Position numbers and translations under genes: made by a program. From NCBI GenBank assembly GCA_002633005.1, contig NMRA01000146.1:431981-495980 (forward strand): DNA of 64,000 bases. Direction: 5' to 3'. Of the stretch, positions 12,060 through 23,609 are shown one piece after another; the first letter of the stretch is position 1, and the number at the start of each line of letters is the position of its first letter. The notes under the pieces were generated by a model. The model had not been told where the DNA came from. It worked only from the letters and a program-made list of their open reading frames with translations, and searched no databases. The stretch is from Phoronis australis (Eukaryota > Phoronida > Phoronidae).

Positions 12060-12788
12060 AACATCATTGAGCCTTCCACTTCGGCTTACAGCTCTCCTGT
12101 CGTATTGGTGGCTGAAAAGGATGGCCCCACAAGGTTGTGTGTTGACCACCGACGGCTTAATGCAGTGACCAAATTTGACAACGAGCCTATGGGTAACCCA
12201 GAAGCTATTACGGCGACTCTTTAAGGTCAAAGTTTCTTCTCGAAGTTCGACTTCACAAAGGGCTACTGGCAAATTCCCATGGATGAGGTGAGTAAAGAGA
12301 AAAAGGCATTTGTGACTCCTGGAGGCTCTTACCAGTTCCGCAAAATGCCGTTTGGCTTGGGGAATTCAGCGGCCACATTGAACAGGATGCTGAGAAGGAT
12401 ATTGGCAGGCTCAGATAATATCGAGCAGTATGTCGGCGACATGCTACTTCACACTGTCACCTGGGAAGAACATCTCCGCACACTGAGAGACTTGTTTCAG
12501 AGAGTAAAACGAGCAGCTTTGACAGTGAAACCGTCGAAATGCAGTATTGGATACGCAGAGGTGGAGTTCCTTGGACATCTGGTTGAGACGAACAAGATAG
12601 CTATTGACGACCAAAAGCTGATGAATATCCAGGATGCACCAACGCCATCTACTAAGACGGAAGTACGGTCGTTCCCAGGAATAACAGGGTACTGTCGGAA
12701 GTTTGTGCCTAATTATGGACGGATAGCCACACCGTTGACCGATTTACTACAGAAGGAAAAAATCAAAGAAAGTCGTGTGAACCGATAG
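12060..12788 (+). pseudogene. RT palm/fingers of Gmr1-like element (right of insertion)
   Basis: The frame shows RT landmarks in order: [11 protein letters not shown] and LCVDHRRLN, then an in-frame stop near 12222, SKFDFTKGYWQIPM, FRKMPFGLGNSAATL, YVGDMLLHT, FLGHLV and FPGITGYCRKFVPNY. The active-site YxDD reads YVGD, so a catalytic Asp is replaced by Gly. RT copies the element RNA to DNA; this copy is inactive. Confidence 0.9.
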
Positions 12789-12814
12789 TCATTACCAGGC
12801 ATTCGGGAGCCCAA

Positions 12815-13190
12815 TCCTACGAGTGCCAGACTTCAGACAGAGATTTATCGATGGCTTAGGGATAGTTTTACTGCAGGAGTTTGACGATTCGATATTCCCT
12901 GTTGCGTATGCCAGCCGGAAGCTTAAAGACAGTGAGCGGCATTCCTTTACTGAAGAGAAAGAGTGTTTAGCGATAGTGTTCGCTGTTAAACATTTTCAGT
13001 TTTATCTCTACGGTCCACAAACCACTGGTATGTATTCAGCGTTGTAAGATTGAAATTCCCAGAGTTATGCGATGGGCTATAGAGTTGCAGAATCATAAAT
13101 TCCGTGTGGAGGATATCCCAGGAAAATGTAACGTCGGTGCAGACTATTTAAGTCGACTAGCAGAGCCTGCAAGTCAGGGAGCAATTTAGC
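12815..13190 (+). pseudogene. RNase H end of pol, Gmr1-like element
   Basis: LGIVLLQEFDDSIFPVAYAS and EECLAIVFAVKHFQFYLYG-like blocks, and after a frameshift near 13030 IELQNHKFRVEDIPGKCN with ADYLSRL, mark the RNase H and connection region of a Ty3/gypsy pol. The first RNase H Asp (usually T-D-A-S) is lost. In this element type pol ends here, because integrase lies upstream. No 3' LTR is visible afterwards. Confidence 0.8.
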
Positions 13191-14750
13191 GACGGATACA
13201 GGAGTAGATTTATGTTGATATACATGTATGCCAGATGATTTTGTGTTAGAAACGAATGTGCAAATCCGCCATATTTGATTTTGCCGCCGCCGTTGCATTG
13301 TGGGAAATGTATGCTTCTATCGCTAAGACAAGCGATTGTGTACAGTGTTGCCGGGTGTTGTTGCAACGAATGTTTAGCCCAGAAGCGGTTGATAAAGTTG
13401 TTTTATTTGAATTCTTATAAAAATTAGTTTTAAACGAATAACTAGTGCAGGAAACATGCAACTGTATTTTATTATAGAAATGTTTTGGAAATGAATTAAG
13501 TCAAAGTTGCCGCACCCCATCTCCGTCGACTGTGACTCCGAGGCCCAGTCTGCAACCTCCGACAGGTTCATACTCATACTCGAGATTTCATAGTCAAAAT
13601 TGCCGGTGCTCACTGGAGTCATACTCAAAAAAGCGTATTTAATGTCGCATTTTGAGTAGACTGCAAACGTAATCAAATCTGAGAATCGTACTCGACTTCA
13701 GTTATGATGTGAAATGCAAAATCATGAAAAGTCGCGCTGATTCAGCGCTCCCTCTATTTGCATCGAGACTAGCAACTATATTATCGTCAGCTCTCGCTAC
13801 AATGACAGGAGTATAACGTGGAATGCTGAGTGTTCTGTAACTGTTATTCACTGCCTCATTTACTCCTAAAAATAGCATTGTCACAACAACGATTGACGGC
13901 ATATTGAAATTTTCTTTTTCATTAATGCAGTGGTGGGCCGGTGACTGCGGTGCGGGAGTCGGCCGGTTACCATATCACAGGTCTGCAACCAACATTTTTG
14001 AGGGAGAGTTCTAATTGAACATTTTCTTTGACGGCGGGAGGTCGAATTTCAAAAGTTTGTACCTTAATTGCCAGCGGTGGTCGGTGTTAAGAGCCCGAAA
14101 CTTCAGTAAACAATGTTTTTGGGTGGCAGTTGTTTGGTTACTGGTCAACCCCTGTTCTCAGTGATGCGTAGAACCCATTGCCTTGTAGGCCTACGTTGAT
14201 GTCAAAACTTTGATACTGTATCTTTGCGTTTTATTGGGATGTATCAGGTTTGTTGACGTTTAGCGCGTGAGTTAAAAAACTACACGTAGTACACTATAGG
14301 CAGGAATTCAGAGTTGATCAGTGAACGGGACGGCAAACAAAATCTTGAATATCATTAGGGGATTGAAGAATTATCGATGACTAAACTGTTATGTGAAATC
14401 TGACAGGGAAGCAAATTGGTTTTTTTTAAACTTTCCTCGTCTTTAGGACTAACTTATATTTAAGTTGCCTAGTCGGACAAGTAGAAATGAAAAGTACTTG
14501 TCTTGACCTATATGACACTTGTCCGCTGGTAATTAAACTCAAATTATACTTTTTAAACATATATGAATGTCGCACATTATACCTGTTACCACAAGCTCAA
14601 TAAACATATGTAAGAGCATACATTACACAACTTTCAAATTTCGCAAAAGTTTATTGGAGTGGGATTTGGATTTCATCAGTGAACACGCCCCAAGTTTCCA
14701 TGTTTTTTACAAGCTGCCCAGTGAGCCGTCGACTTTCCCAATGGACACTT

Positions 14751-14866
14751 AAACAACCATGCACGTGCTAATGATTGACAGGTCTTCTTACTGAATACTT
14801 TGAACTTGGACAACCAAACACATGCTACCGATTGACAGGTCTTCTTATTGAATACTTTGAACTGTG
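14751..14866. repeat. Tandem duplication, two ~58-bp units
   Basis: Two adjacent units share GATTGACAGGTCTTCTTA and GAATACTTTGAACT. It is a simple local duplication. Confidence 0.8.
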
Positions 14867-15999
14867 TAACATTTTATATACATTGTATACAGTATTTCAT
14901 TTTGAATTCAAAGCCGACACCGCACGTGCCCGGCAATCGGGGGATACCACTTTTAGGCAATAGGGGTGCTCACTCAGGTGCCAAAATAATGAAGCAAAAA
15001 TACATCTTGTAAAAAGTCATCAGGCAAATCAAAAGTTCAAAAAAAAAACAGTTTTTATCAACGTGGAGCGTGGACAGAATGTTTGACTTGGGCTAAAATT
15101 GATTTTTTGCGCTTTTGACTTTGGTTGGGCGCTTCCATTTTGGTGTCAGGAGTGAAGTTATTTAATTAAATTTAACTTGTTAAATGCATTTATCGTCATT
15201 ATTTTGACACTTGTCTCTTTATTTTGAGACCAGTCCTTAGGGTTTATTTTGCATTACTCATCTCTATTTATAGCCTCTAGGGCCTACTTTTGTATTCATA
15301 CGTTTCTCTACGGGACTCCTGATTGGTCGCCCATATTTCCTTTGTTCTGTTCAACGTGGTCTCTCATTCAGCCACCTACCTCGTCATCTACAAGACCTAC
15401 GTTCGTTCTCTTCATTTTTTCCCCACCCCCCATCCCGGGTGTCGGTTCCACTTTCTCTTTGCTCGTATACATTTCCTGTTAGTTTTTTTTTTTTTCAAGT
15501 TTTGTTTTCATGTTCTGTACTTTTCCTTTAAGCCCTTCAGGCAGTTTTTTTGTTTTGTTCCCTCTTGCAGGGCTATTCATTGTACACGCCTGTGGGCGTT
15601 TTTTGCATGCCCATCTTGCAGAGTCTTAGTTAGTTTTATCTATTACGTCATAATAAATGACAATATTCGCAATCCTCCTCTTGTTTTACTCTGCAACATA
15701 GCTCGTGGCGTACCCCGGGCAAAATAGATTACGATAAAAACATGTGTTTACCAAGACGGGTACACCGACGCAAGTTGGCTTGGAGTCACAGTGGACCACG
15801 TCTTTTTTATTTCAATGCACATGGTAGTTATGTTTCGTGTACTGTCACGGGGAATCACAGAAACGTTCGCCACGGACGTGATATCCTTGTCAAGCCTGTG
15901 TCTCCTTCAATAAAGGACATGAGAATACGTATTTTACCGCTATAGTAAGGCAATGTCCCGGTTTCACTAAAACTGGCGTGAGTTCAAAACGCTTGAAAC

Positions 16000-16072
16000 T
16001 ACGCTAGGACCTAGCTAAAATCAAAACTTTGCCAGATTACGTGAGATACTGCCGTGTATTTGGCTAGACCTA
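16000..16072 (+). repeat. Fragment of small fold-back MITE (see 49048-49176)
   Basis: CGCTAGGACCTAGCT followed by GATTACGTGAGA and TGCCGTG matches the left half of the 129-bp MITE at 49.05 kb. The right inverted repeat is missing here. Confidence 0.6.
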
Positions 16073-18020
16073 TTCGAATACAAATGCCTTGGATCGCGTC
16101 CAGTCATGGGCTCCTGCATTATCTAAACAACACTTTGCCGATTTGCCATGCATCGCATATTACCGATACTGATGACTAAACAAGTGAGTTATCACTGCCG
16201 CTTCGAAGAAGTTCTGATCGTCCAAATTTACTATAAAAATTTAACTTGTTCTGTCGGACAAGCTGCTCGGCCGTGAGCTTGTCCAGACCAACAAATTGCT
16301 GTCCCGGGAAGTCGGACTACCGTTAATGTCGAACAAACCGTTGCACACGCACTTCAATCACGGCCATCCCCACCCCACAGCTGATTTTGACCCTTGTAAT
16401 GACTCGTCAACATGGGATTAACATTCGCCAGTAAGAAGGACTTTAAAACTTGGCGGCAATGAAGTGCGGTGAGTTTGAGTATGATTCGATTCTTATCACG
16501 GAGATTGGATACCAGGGCCAGGTAAACCAGTATAAACATATGTCTTGGATTGTACAAACTTTTAAAATTATAATTTTTATAAGATACTGATAATTTGTAA
16601 CATTGAAAACGGCAGCTAAATATAATAACTTCTTCTGTATACAGGAACTCTCACGCTGCTGCTAGACATACATGTACATACTATCCCAGAATGCAATAGA
16701 GAGGAACTGGTGTGGGGCATGCGCATTGAGATTTGCACATTCGCTATTGAAAATCAAAGGAGACAAATGTAGAGTTCACCTTAAACACGATTGTAAAATC
16801 TCTGCGAATTCCTCGAGCTTGCCTCTATAGTTCATGTTGTACACGAGTGAATATCAAGATGAAGTTGGTCTGTTTCATATTGGGAGCCTTTGCCCGCTTG
16901 CATGTAACAGTCCCAAACAGTTATTTTTTAGAAAAAGATATAAAATGCAAGTCAAACGTGAGCTCATAATAAAGATAAAATGATAGAAAAATATTGGAGT
17001 TTTCTAAGTATAGAACAGCGAAAATATGCAAAAACTTTCGGGAACTTAGGAGAGTTCCTATTACGGAATATTTCATGCAACTGGTTTATTCGAAACATTC
17101 TATTTGCACAGTTTCTATTACTATGGGTGGTTCAGTTAACAAACAGAATTATTTAATGAGCTCATTTAATGCGGAGATTCTGTTAGTCATGCTGAAAAAG
17201 TAATACCACGTGACTTATAAGGTCCAGTAAACCGAAAATTAGCTTAGACCAATTCATTGTCTCATTAACAAACATTGCCAGTACGTGAACATTGACTTAT
17301 TTTTATCTTTTCACGTGAAATGGCTCTGTTTTATACGAACAATACGTTTACGTTTTTACATCCGCTAGTTAGTTGGAAAGAATAGATTAAGGGGCCTTTT
17401 AAGAATGGCAGCAGGGTTGATTCGTGCAGGAGACGCAGAGAGTATCTGAGGAGAATAAATATACGTACACAAGAGAAATTTACTTGCACGAAAGAAGAAA
17501 TTTCAACCTGAAACCATTTAATACATAACACAGTTTAAAATCATAGTTTGAAATAGTATCAAATACGCGACATTAGGACAATTTTCAACAAAATGTGGAA
17601 AAAACGATCGGAGAGATTTCACAAATTGGTCCACGCATGCAGGATTTTCTCAAACTAATTAGCTTGCATTGTCCACATCTCTGCAATCTGACTTGCAGAA
17701 TCACTAAAGACAATAAGTGATATCAACTTGCAGTTATTGAAAAACATCTTTAAATTTGTCTAACCGCGTCCCGTGAAAAACGATGCAAACTCTTCCTAGC
17801 GATGTTATTTGTTGTATCCTTTTGTAACAATTTCGCATCTTCATGTATCCTTAATTTTGGCGTGAGCAGTATACGTACTGTACTTAGTCTCGGCATGAGA
17901 ACTTGCTGTTTCCAACCAAAAGTACACCAGTGTTCATTACGAATATTTAAAGACATATAGGACAACGTTTAAGGGACGGACACGTGCACAATGGACAATG
18001 CTTTTATCCCAACCATCACG

Positions 18021-18260
18021 TTTGCTCCGTACAGTATCATCTCAAGTGTGCTCCCAACTATACAGTGATATCTGAAGTACGCCCCTACAGTAATATGCGA
18101 ACTATGGACCATACAGCGACATCGGAAGTACGCTCCCTACAGTGATACCTGATTAGTGCTACCTACAGTTTACAATTACGTCTGAAATACACATGTATGC
18201 TCTCTGCAGTGACATCTGAAGTATGCTCCCTTCAGCGACATCTGAAACATGATCCCGATA
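18021..18260. repeat. Degenerate minisatellite next to Ig exon A
   Basis: Repeats of roughly 30 bases built around CTACAGTGATATCTGAAGTA and GCTCC, much diverged. The same minisatellite lies on the downstream (gene sense) side of the A exons at 33.6 and 49.7 kb, and a short stretch is found upstream of this exon at 18.72-18.81 kb. Confidence 0.8.
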
Positions 18261-18360
18261 GTGGTATTTTTTGCCTTTGCTCTTTCTCGTGGGATCAGTG
18301 TTAAAATCTCAACATGTGTCGTCACTGCACAAAAGTATAGTTCTATAAAACACTACTCAC

Positions 18361-18690
18361 AGATTACATGTACGGTTGTGGTAATATGTCTAGTAACAGT
18401 CTGTTGAGTCAAATCATTCAGTGCTGTGCAGCTAAGCCTCGTCCCATCCATGCTCCGGTCGACCAATAAAACCGAAGAGTAGTTTGTAGAGCCGTTGTAT
18501 GTAAACACCTCTCTTTTTGCTGCGTAGGAAGTGATCAACTCAGACGACCAAACCACCGAAGCAGTAGGATACACATGATCAGTAATGCAACTAATGCTAC
18601 TGTTCTCAGCAATCGGGACAGTGTCTGCACTATCGTCAACGTAAGTGGGAAGTGGGCTTAAAATTTTAAAGATCAGCTTTGTAGGTCCGT
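18361..18690 (-). CDS. Ig-domain exon, type A (copy 1)
   Basis: A 330-bp exon with a pyrimidine-rich AATTCCAG acceptor and a perfect T|GTGAGT donor, phase 1-1. It encodes a classic Ig domain: D-G-P-T-K-L start, first core Cys at residue 35 (SISCITDHVYP), Trp at 48 (VVWSS), second Cys at 88 (LSCTALN, preceded by RSMDGTR). The 'C-x-D-x-V-Y-P-x-A-x-V-x-W' pattern is typical of C2-set/CD80-like domains in nephrin/kirrel-type adhesion proteins (family knowledge; the exact orthologue is unknown). The exon is flanked by minisatellite on both sides and its reading frame is intact. Confidence 0.85.
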
Positions 18691-18719
18691 CTGGAATTAA
18701 AAAAACAAATGTTGGATGC

Positions 18720-18810
18720 ATTGATATCCGAAGTATGTTCCGTACAGTGACATCTAATGTATGCTCTCAACAGCGAGTATTGTTCCTACATGGACATCTG
18801 AAATATAAGA
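18720..18810. repeat. Minisatellite, upstream side of Ig exon A
   Basis: Three degenerate units (GATATCCGAAGTATG, GACATCTAATGTATG, GACATCTGAAATAT) continue the array seen at 18.02-18.26 kb across the exon. Confidence 0.65.
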
Positions 18811-18811
18811 C

Positions 18812-18895
18812 ATGACACAAATAAGCAACCCTAAAAGCACACCATTTGCGATATATTCGTCGGCGCATTTCAACGCTACGCGTTGCTCTTGTTAT
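18812..18895 (+). repeat. Terminal fragment of the 51-kb mosaic repeat family
   Basis: Contains AAGCAACCCTAAAAG and CGCATTTCAACGCTACGCG with TTGCTCTTGTT, matching the right end of the repeat at 51.06-52.59 kb (CATTTCAACGCTCTGCGTTG). Only the tail is present. Confidence 0.7.
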
Positions 18896-19140
18896 AGGTT
18901 GACCAGCCCGGATGGGTCTGTCTATATAAATATAACTGGACCCGTCGTGATGGGTCCAGTTATATACATGTATAGGTTGACCCGCCGGGATGGTTCAGTC
19001 TAAATAAATAAAACTGGACCCATCACGACGCGTCTAGTTATATTAATATAACTAGACCCATCCCGAGGTATCAAGATATTAAATAAAACTAGACCCCCTC
19101 AAGACGGGTCCAGTTATATATATATAGATAGACCCATTCC
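18895..19140. repeat. Palindromic cluster around 'ACTGGACCCGTC'
   Basis: At least six alternating forward and reverse copies of a unit near ATAACTGGACCCGTC, separated by AT-rich spacers (TATATAAATATAAC, TATATATATATAG). Adjacent pairs form hairpins such as AACTGGACCCGTC/GATGGGTCCAGTT. Confidence 0.75.
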
Positions 19141-19324
19141 GAATTTGGTGTACCCAGTTACAATCAGAGATTTCGCTGATCAACATTTACTGACAGGTGT
19201 GCCCACCTATAATTATAATTTATTGTGTAAACACGTATATTTATGTGGGTGTCCCCATTTTTGTCCATGAAAAGCAAACTTTTATTAGATAAGAAAAGTT
19301 CAAATTAAATGAGAAGCTGTTTAC

Positions 19325-19414
19325 TGCTCTTAGCAATCGACAATGTGTCCGCACTATCGAGAATGTACGTATGAATTGGACTAAAAATCACAAAGCTCAG
19401 TTTTGTAGGTCCGA
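19325..19414 (-). pseudogene. Truncated Ig exon, type A (5' half only)
   Basis: An intact TTATTTTCAG acceptor is followed by about 90 bases of type A sequence (S-G-P-T-K-L, then YILDSADTLSIA), close to the exon at 49.7 kb. The match stops just before the first core cysteine. No donor or second half follows, so this is a dead exon remnant. Confidence 0.75.
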
Positions 19415-19867
19415 CTGAAAATAAGAAAAAAAAATGTTGCACGCGTCAGAACTAAAGTAAAAGGTTACGAATTGTAATGAGGTACAATCAGAAACATACA
19501 TATCTGATCGTGAAAGAAGTCAGAGAAAATCGAGTTATGTCTTTACTCTCATCAAATCCTTTGTTGATAGCCCTTATCGTGGTGGGATGCTCTTACAAAT
19601 TGGAACATCGCTACCATTAACAACACCAGTTAATGTTTCAGAAGTTATTGGAGTTGATCAATTCTAAACCATTGGCTGTGGCTTGTCTCTGTCTCTCTTT
19701 GTCTCTTTTTCCATCTCCCGCTACCTCCCCCCCCCTCTCTTCTACTTGCTTTTCCTTGTCTCAATTGAGGGCATTGATCCAAAGATGCCCTCAAGACTTG
19801 TTGCTTCTTAAAGCAAGATTTCTCTAAGTTGGGTAATAATATAGAGTGTGCTCATGCATAAGACTTG

Positions 19868-20030
19868 CCAGTTACGTGAATTGTAACCGAAGAGTTAGCG
19901 AACAGGTATTGTATTGTTGGAAGCCAAGCAGATGATCGTGACACAGTTGTAGTTGTTTGTAATGTTTAGCGTCACCTCAGATCTAAAGATTCCCCTGCCT
20001 CTTTCTTCAGTATCGACTGTGGTAACGAAG
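19868..20030 (-). pseudogene. Truncated Ig exon, type B (3' half only, frameshifted)
   Basis: The translation shows KERGRGIF, EVTLNITNNY and the second cysteine region, as in the B exons at 45 kb. The frame is then shifted near the G strand. The 3' end reads G|GCAAGT, a GC-type donor or a mutated GT. The first half with the TGGRWGP segment is missing. Confidence 0.75.
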
Positions 20031-20032
20031 GG

Positions 20033-21625
20033 ATGGTTCTAAAAAAAATCGACCACTACACCCCACGACCCCCTAGACTCACGGCCAACATCCCTCACTA
20101 TACGACTCATAATCCGCTCGACCCACGACATGTCCCAATAGATGTACATGTATCTTTACGTTGTTGCACATTTCGTAATGGTATTACGTCGCCGAATGAC
20201 TTCCCCATGAGACTTACCTACACGCGAATCCGCTCTGGCTGAAGACAGGTGGTTAAAAACAAAAATTAAGTGGTATCAGAACATTGATTTGACCAAAATA
20301 GCGAATTGTGAGCGTGCTATCGTTGTCACGGAAACAGTTTCACGAGCGGCTAACTAAAGTTAGGGAGAGTACGTTAACGTGAATGGACGTATTTCCACAG
20401 TTTCATCATTTACTCGTTTACTTCATGTAACGCTGATATACTTTTTAGTTCACAGTTTGTTTTATAATCTGTATTTACTGAAAAAATTAGATATTCGTCG
20501 GTACCTCGCACTCCCTCAAAAAAGCTTGAATCTGCAACTAACTGAAGAGCAGACGAGACGATTACACTGAGAGGTCCTTATTTGATTTGATTTGGTAGCG
20601 TTATTTTTTCTGTTTTTGGCTTTCAAATTAGCCGAACCGACTATCTTGATTGCAAAAAACAGGGACAGGCGAGCGAAGCTCACGGTCAGACTCGTTGGTC
20701 CTGCAAATCAGCTGACGTTCTATATTCAGATCAAGTCACGCTTGAGTAGATTACGTCGAGGGGTTGTGGGCCGTGGGTCGAAGGGGTCCTTAGATTGGTT
20801 CTAAAATTCGCCCTCTGCAGGGCAAAATGTTTTGTTTTAAAATCGAGGTCCCCTAGCGCAATGGTTATCGTGTAGCCGAAGTCATCTATTTTGTTGACAC
20901 GTGACGACACAAAATCATTTTCTCCTGTCTGGCAATCTGATGCACATGTTAACGTAAGTAATGCGTGAAAATTGATCGATTCATCGATGATTTTGAGATG
21001 TAGGCTAGAAGCTAAACTTAAAACAAATGTTCGATGCATTAGTGAACTTAAATGAAGACTGAAATTGGTAAGCATATTTTTTTCCGATCCCAACTGCAAA
21101 CTTCACGAAATCAGTTGTTGAGCCTCTAATACAATGCCATCATCGTAAAAATTGACGTAGGCTTGTGAAATTCTGTCAGTTGTACATGTATACGAGAGGG
21201 GGGCCGAGTAGCCACCTTAAAAGCGAGTCTGCAATAAAGGGAAATGTCTCCAAACTACATGTTGACCATAATGGAATGAAAGTTGACATTAGACTCTCGG
21301 TTTTTGTGATTTTCACTCAATTTAATTTCAAGGTAATGCAAGTTCTCTTGATTTTGCTGCCAGCAGCAATAGGTCCTAACACGAATGCGCAACCAATTGA
21401 ACAGTCCGAAGCAATATTCCAGTCAGCACGGGAGGGTGTGTCATTGGCGCTGGCCAGTGGCGGTGGGGTTGGCGAAAACGATGGCTATAGGGGAATCTCA
21501 CATTTTGGACATATTTGGGGTTTACGACCTAACAGTAGGGTCTCTCGCATTACGGGCTCTCTTAGAGTACTGAGTACTCGGTACAAGCTTACGGTGAGGC
21601 GTCTTACACGAGTCCGTCCTCTAAA
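20033..21625. other. Intron with GGGTCG-rich repeat pieces
   Basis: No gene is recognised. Two pieces of a dispersed repeat rich in GACCCACGAC/GTCGTGGGTC words lie at 20.04-20.14 kb and 20.75-20.80 kb; related pieces occur at 26.38-26.46 and 27.50-27.54 kb. The plus-strand open frame at 21165-21716 partly runs antisense to the broken A exon and is not supported as a gene. Confidence 0.5.
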
Positions 21626-21626
21626 G

Positions 21627-21898
21627 TTATTTACAGCTGTACAGATTAGTGTTGACCCATGCATTATCCAGTCAACTGATAGGACAGAAGAGATTCGAGC
21701 TGTTGTATGTGGTTAAGTCTCTTGTCGTGTAGGAAGTAATAGAGTTCGACGACGACCAACTAACTAAAGCATCCGAATACACATGGCCGGTTATGCAGCT
21801 GATGTTATGGTTCTCAACAATCGAGACTGTGTAATCCCCATCGTCAAGGTAGGTGAGAAATGGTTCCAAGATTGCAAATATCAGTTTGGTTGGACCGG
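21627..21898 (-). pseudogene. Dead Ig exon, type A
   Basis: Type A sequence is recognisable (G-P-T-K-L, TVSIVENHNISCITGHVYS, VSWSSS, then TAVNN in another frame). The acceptor AG has become CG (TTTCCG at 21898-21904), a stop follows NLFCPIS, a frameshift separates the two cysteine regions, and the last strand plus donor are absent. It is a pseudo-exon. Confidence 0.85.
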
Positions 21899-22568
21899 CG
21901 GAAATTTAGAATACGTTGAAATATTGGGAGGGGACTTTACAATTCATGTTCGATTTTATGCACCTATAGTCAGGCTTGCTTAATGTGGTCTTGATCATTT
22001 TCAAATGTTACAAGCTAAAAAAGAATGCAAAATTAATGCCCAGTAAGATTCATGAGACTATTGTTATGTAAAGCAAAGAAAGCGTTTCTCTATATTTGAG
22101 GCATTTGAAGTCTTTATTCATAGTTTGCATTGGCCCGTTGAAGTGTTGCAACGTGCCCTACACTGTACCGGGGTTTTCCGTAGAAAAGCCGCTGAGCGTG
22201 TATTCGGAAAATGAAAATTTTCAGGCTTTTTAGTGACACCAATAAACGCCCGGGCGTTTATTCGGAAAAAGGGGCTGGTAAATGGAAAGTCATAACTTTG
22301 GTTACGTAACTACCAGCATGAAGCGAGATATGTATTTTTGTAAGTGAAACAGCCCTTCTGGGTGGATTGGTAGTTCTTAAAAGTACTGTTCTGAATACTT
22401 TAATACCTGTTAACAACGTCAATTGTTCCAATATCTGCGCAGCTGGACAAGAAAATTAATATTCATGACACTTCTAGACCTCCTTGAAGCAAACATGATC
22501 GCACCCAAGGTCGCTTGAATACTGAGTGTTGTAATAAATTAACACGTTTGAGCCAACTCTCTCGAAGG

Positions 22569-22725
22569 GGAGGGGGGCTCAGATATCAGCAGAATAGTGT
22601 TCCCTGCCCAATTTTCCGAACAGAAGGTTCACAGCCTAGACCCCGAACTTTCTGGCTCCTGTGCTTTGCCCAATTCCCCGAGGAAACATGTTGGTCCCCC
22701 TTATGGTATCCTAGATCCGCCACTG
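22569..22725 (-). repeat. CAGTGGCGGATC-ended short element, copy a
   Basis: Read on the minus strand it starts CAGTGGCGGATCTAGGAT and AGGGGGACCAACATG, as do the copies at 29.45 and 59.24 kb. It sits inside the pogo-like element, just before its transposase remnant. Confidence 0.7.
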
Positions 22726-22738
22726 CATACAGACAGTA

Positions 22739-23240
22739 ATGATGAGGCGAGGTCCTTATTTCAACACTGACAAATCTGTTTTGCTTATGAACGCACACCT
22801 GGGCCACTGGACAGAAACTGGATCCGCAGAGTTTCAAAAACTGAATATTGGCTTAAAGATAATTCCAGCCAGAATGACCGGTTTCCTTCAGCCACTTGAT
22901 GTTTCTGTTAACACTCTGTTCAAAGCTAAAGGTCTCGAGATCAGTATCAGTATTGGCTTGAAACGGCGAGAAAGAATATACCCCGAGAGGGTATCGCCGC
23001 CGCCCCGCTCAATGAGAATTTGTATCTTCAGCCATGCGGCAAGTCCCGCAAGACATCATTATCAAAGCGTTTGAATGTTACAGCATAGCTGCTGATGAGC
23101 AAATGGTCTCTACCTTATTCATGAACGCCCGGATTCGCGAACACATGGGGTATAACGCGGATATCCAAGAGATGGGCGCAAGTCACTGGATCTTTTCATC
23201 GACTCGTAGATGGAATGAGTCACTCGGAGGACGAGCTAGT
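22739..23240 (+). pseudogene. pogo-like DDE transposase, C-terminal remnant
   Basis: The frame 22739-23074 contains LLMNAHLGHWTE, LKIIPARMTGFLQPLDVSVN and a short basic tail, matching the end of the pogo/Tigger DDE domain (family pattern L-x-x-D-x-x-x-x-H ... I-P-x-x-x-T-x-x-x-Q-P-L-D). The catalytic Asp in the first motif is Asn. A second frame from 23034 gives QVPQDIIIKAF, the usual following helix, so there is a frameshift. The N-terminal DNA-binding part is missing. Confidence 0.8.
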
Positions 23241-23609
23241 TGAAAATAATGATATGAACTGAATACACGCAGATTTAGAGGTTTCCTGACTGGTTTTTTA
23301 CTTAAAAGTGTTTTTTGAATTTTTTATGTTAATAAACATATAGTTAAAAATATAATATAAATAAAATAATAATATAGTTTGGCAACACTTTGTTCGATTT
23401 TATAAATGATAAATGCTCCAAAATAGCTGAATTTGTGGCTAAGTTGACGCTAAGTAAGCTTTTAAGAGAAAATAAACACCCCACTTTCTGAACACTTGAC
23501 ACGGGAACTTGCAACACCAAATAAACGCCCATTTCCGAATAAAGGCACATGGGCTATTCATCGTGTGTGCCTATTTATGGAAAATCCCGAGTACTAAATG
23601 CATTCTTAC

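Larger units (their letters stand above)
5504..13190 (+). mobile_element. Degraded Gmr1-like Ty3/gypsy LTR retrotransposon
   Basis: A long LTR element on the plus strand, opposite to the host gene, in the intron between Ig exons C (5.2 kb) and A (18.4 kb). In order it holds a 5' LTR (ending near 6170), gag, a protease remnant, integrase, then reverse transcriptase and RNase H. Integrase before RT is the reverse of the usual Ty3/gypsy order and matches the Gmr1-like group described from deuterostomes. It is dead: several frameshifts and stops, a YVGD in place of YxDD at the RT active site, a 2.6-kb insertion inside RT, and no 3' LTR that I can find after 13190. The left boundary is approximate. 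Confidence 0.85.
13191..18020. other. Intron, no gene recognised
   Basis: Intronic DNA between Ig exons C and A. It holds a 58-bp tandem duplication (14.75-14.87 kb), a T-rich stretch near 15.4-15.55 kb and a fragment of a small MITE (about 16.0-16.07 kb). The open frames at 15.2-15.95 kb have no recognisable motifs. Confidence 0.5.
22251..23530 (+). mobile_element. Dead pogo-like (Tc1/mariner) transposon
   Basis: Inverted ends near GGGCGTTTATTCGG (about 22252) and, reversed, GGGCGTTTATTTGG (about 23530) enclose a transposase remnant. The left end is itself palindromic (AATAAACGCCCGGGCGTTTA). The element boundaries are approximate and I did not confirm a TA target duplication. Confidence 0.6.

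Noticed and set aside
20849-20890. CCCCTAGCGCAATGGTTATCGTG as a tRNA-like A box
   Set aside because: No B box or T-arm follows at the expected distance.
21165-21716. 183-codon plus-strand open frame
   Set aside because: Its end is antisense to a dead Ig exon and the rest has no motif, so it is not supported as a gene.
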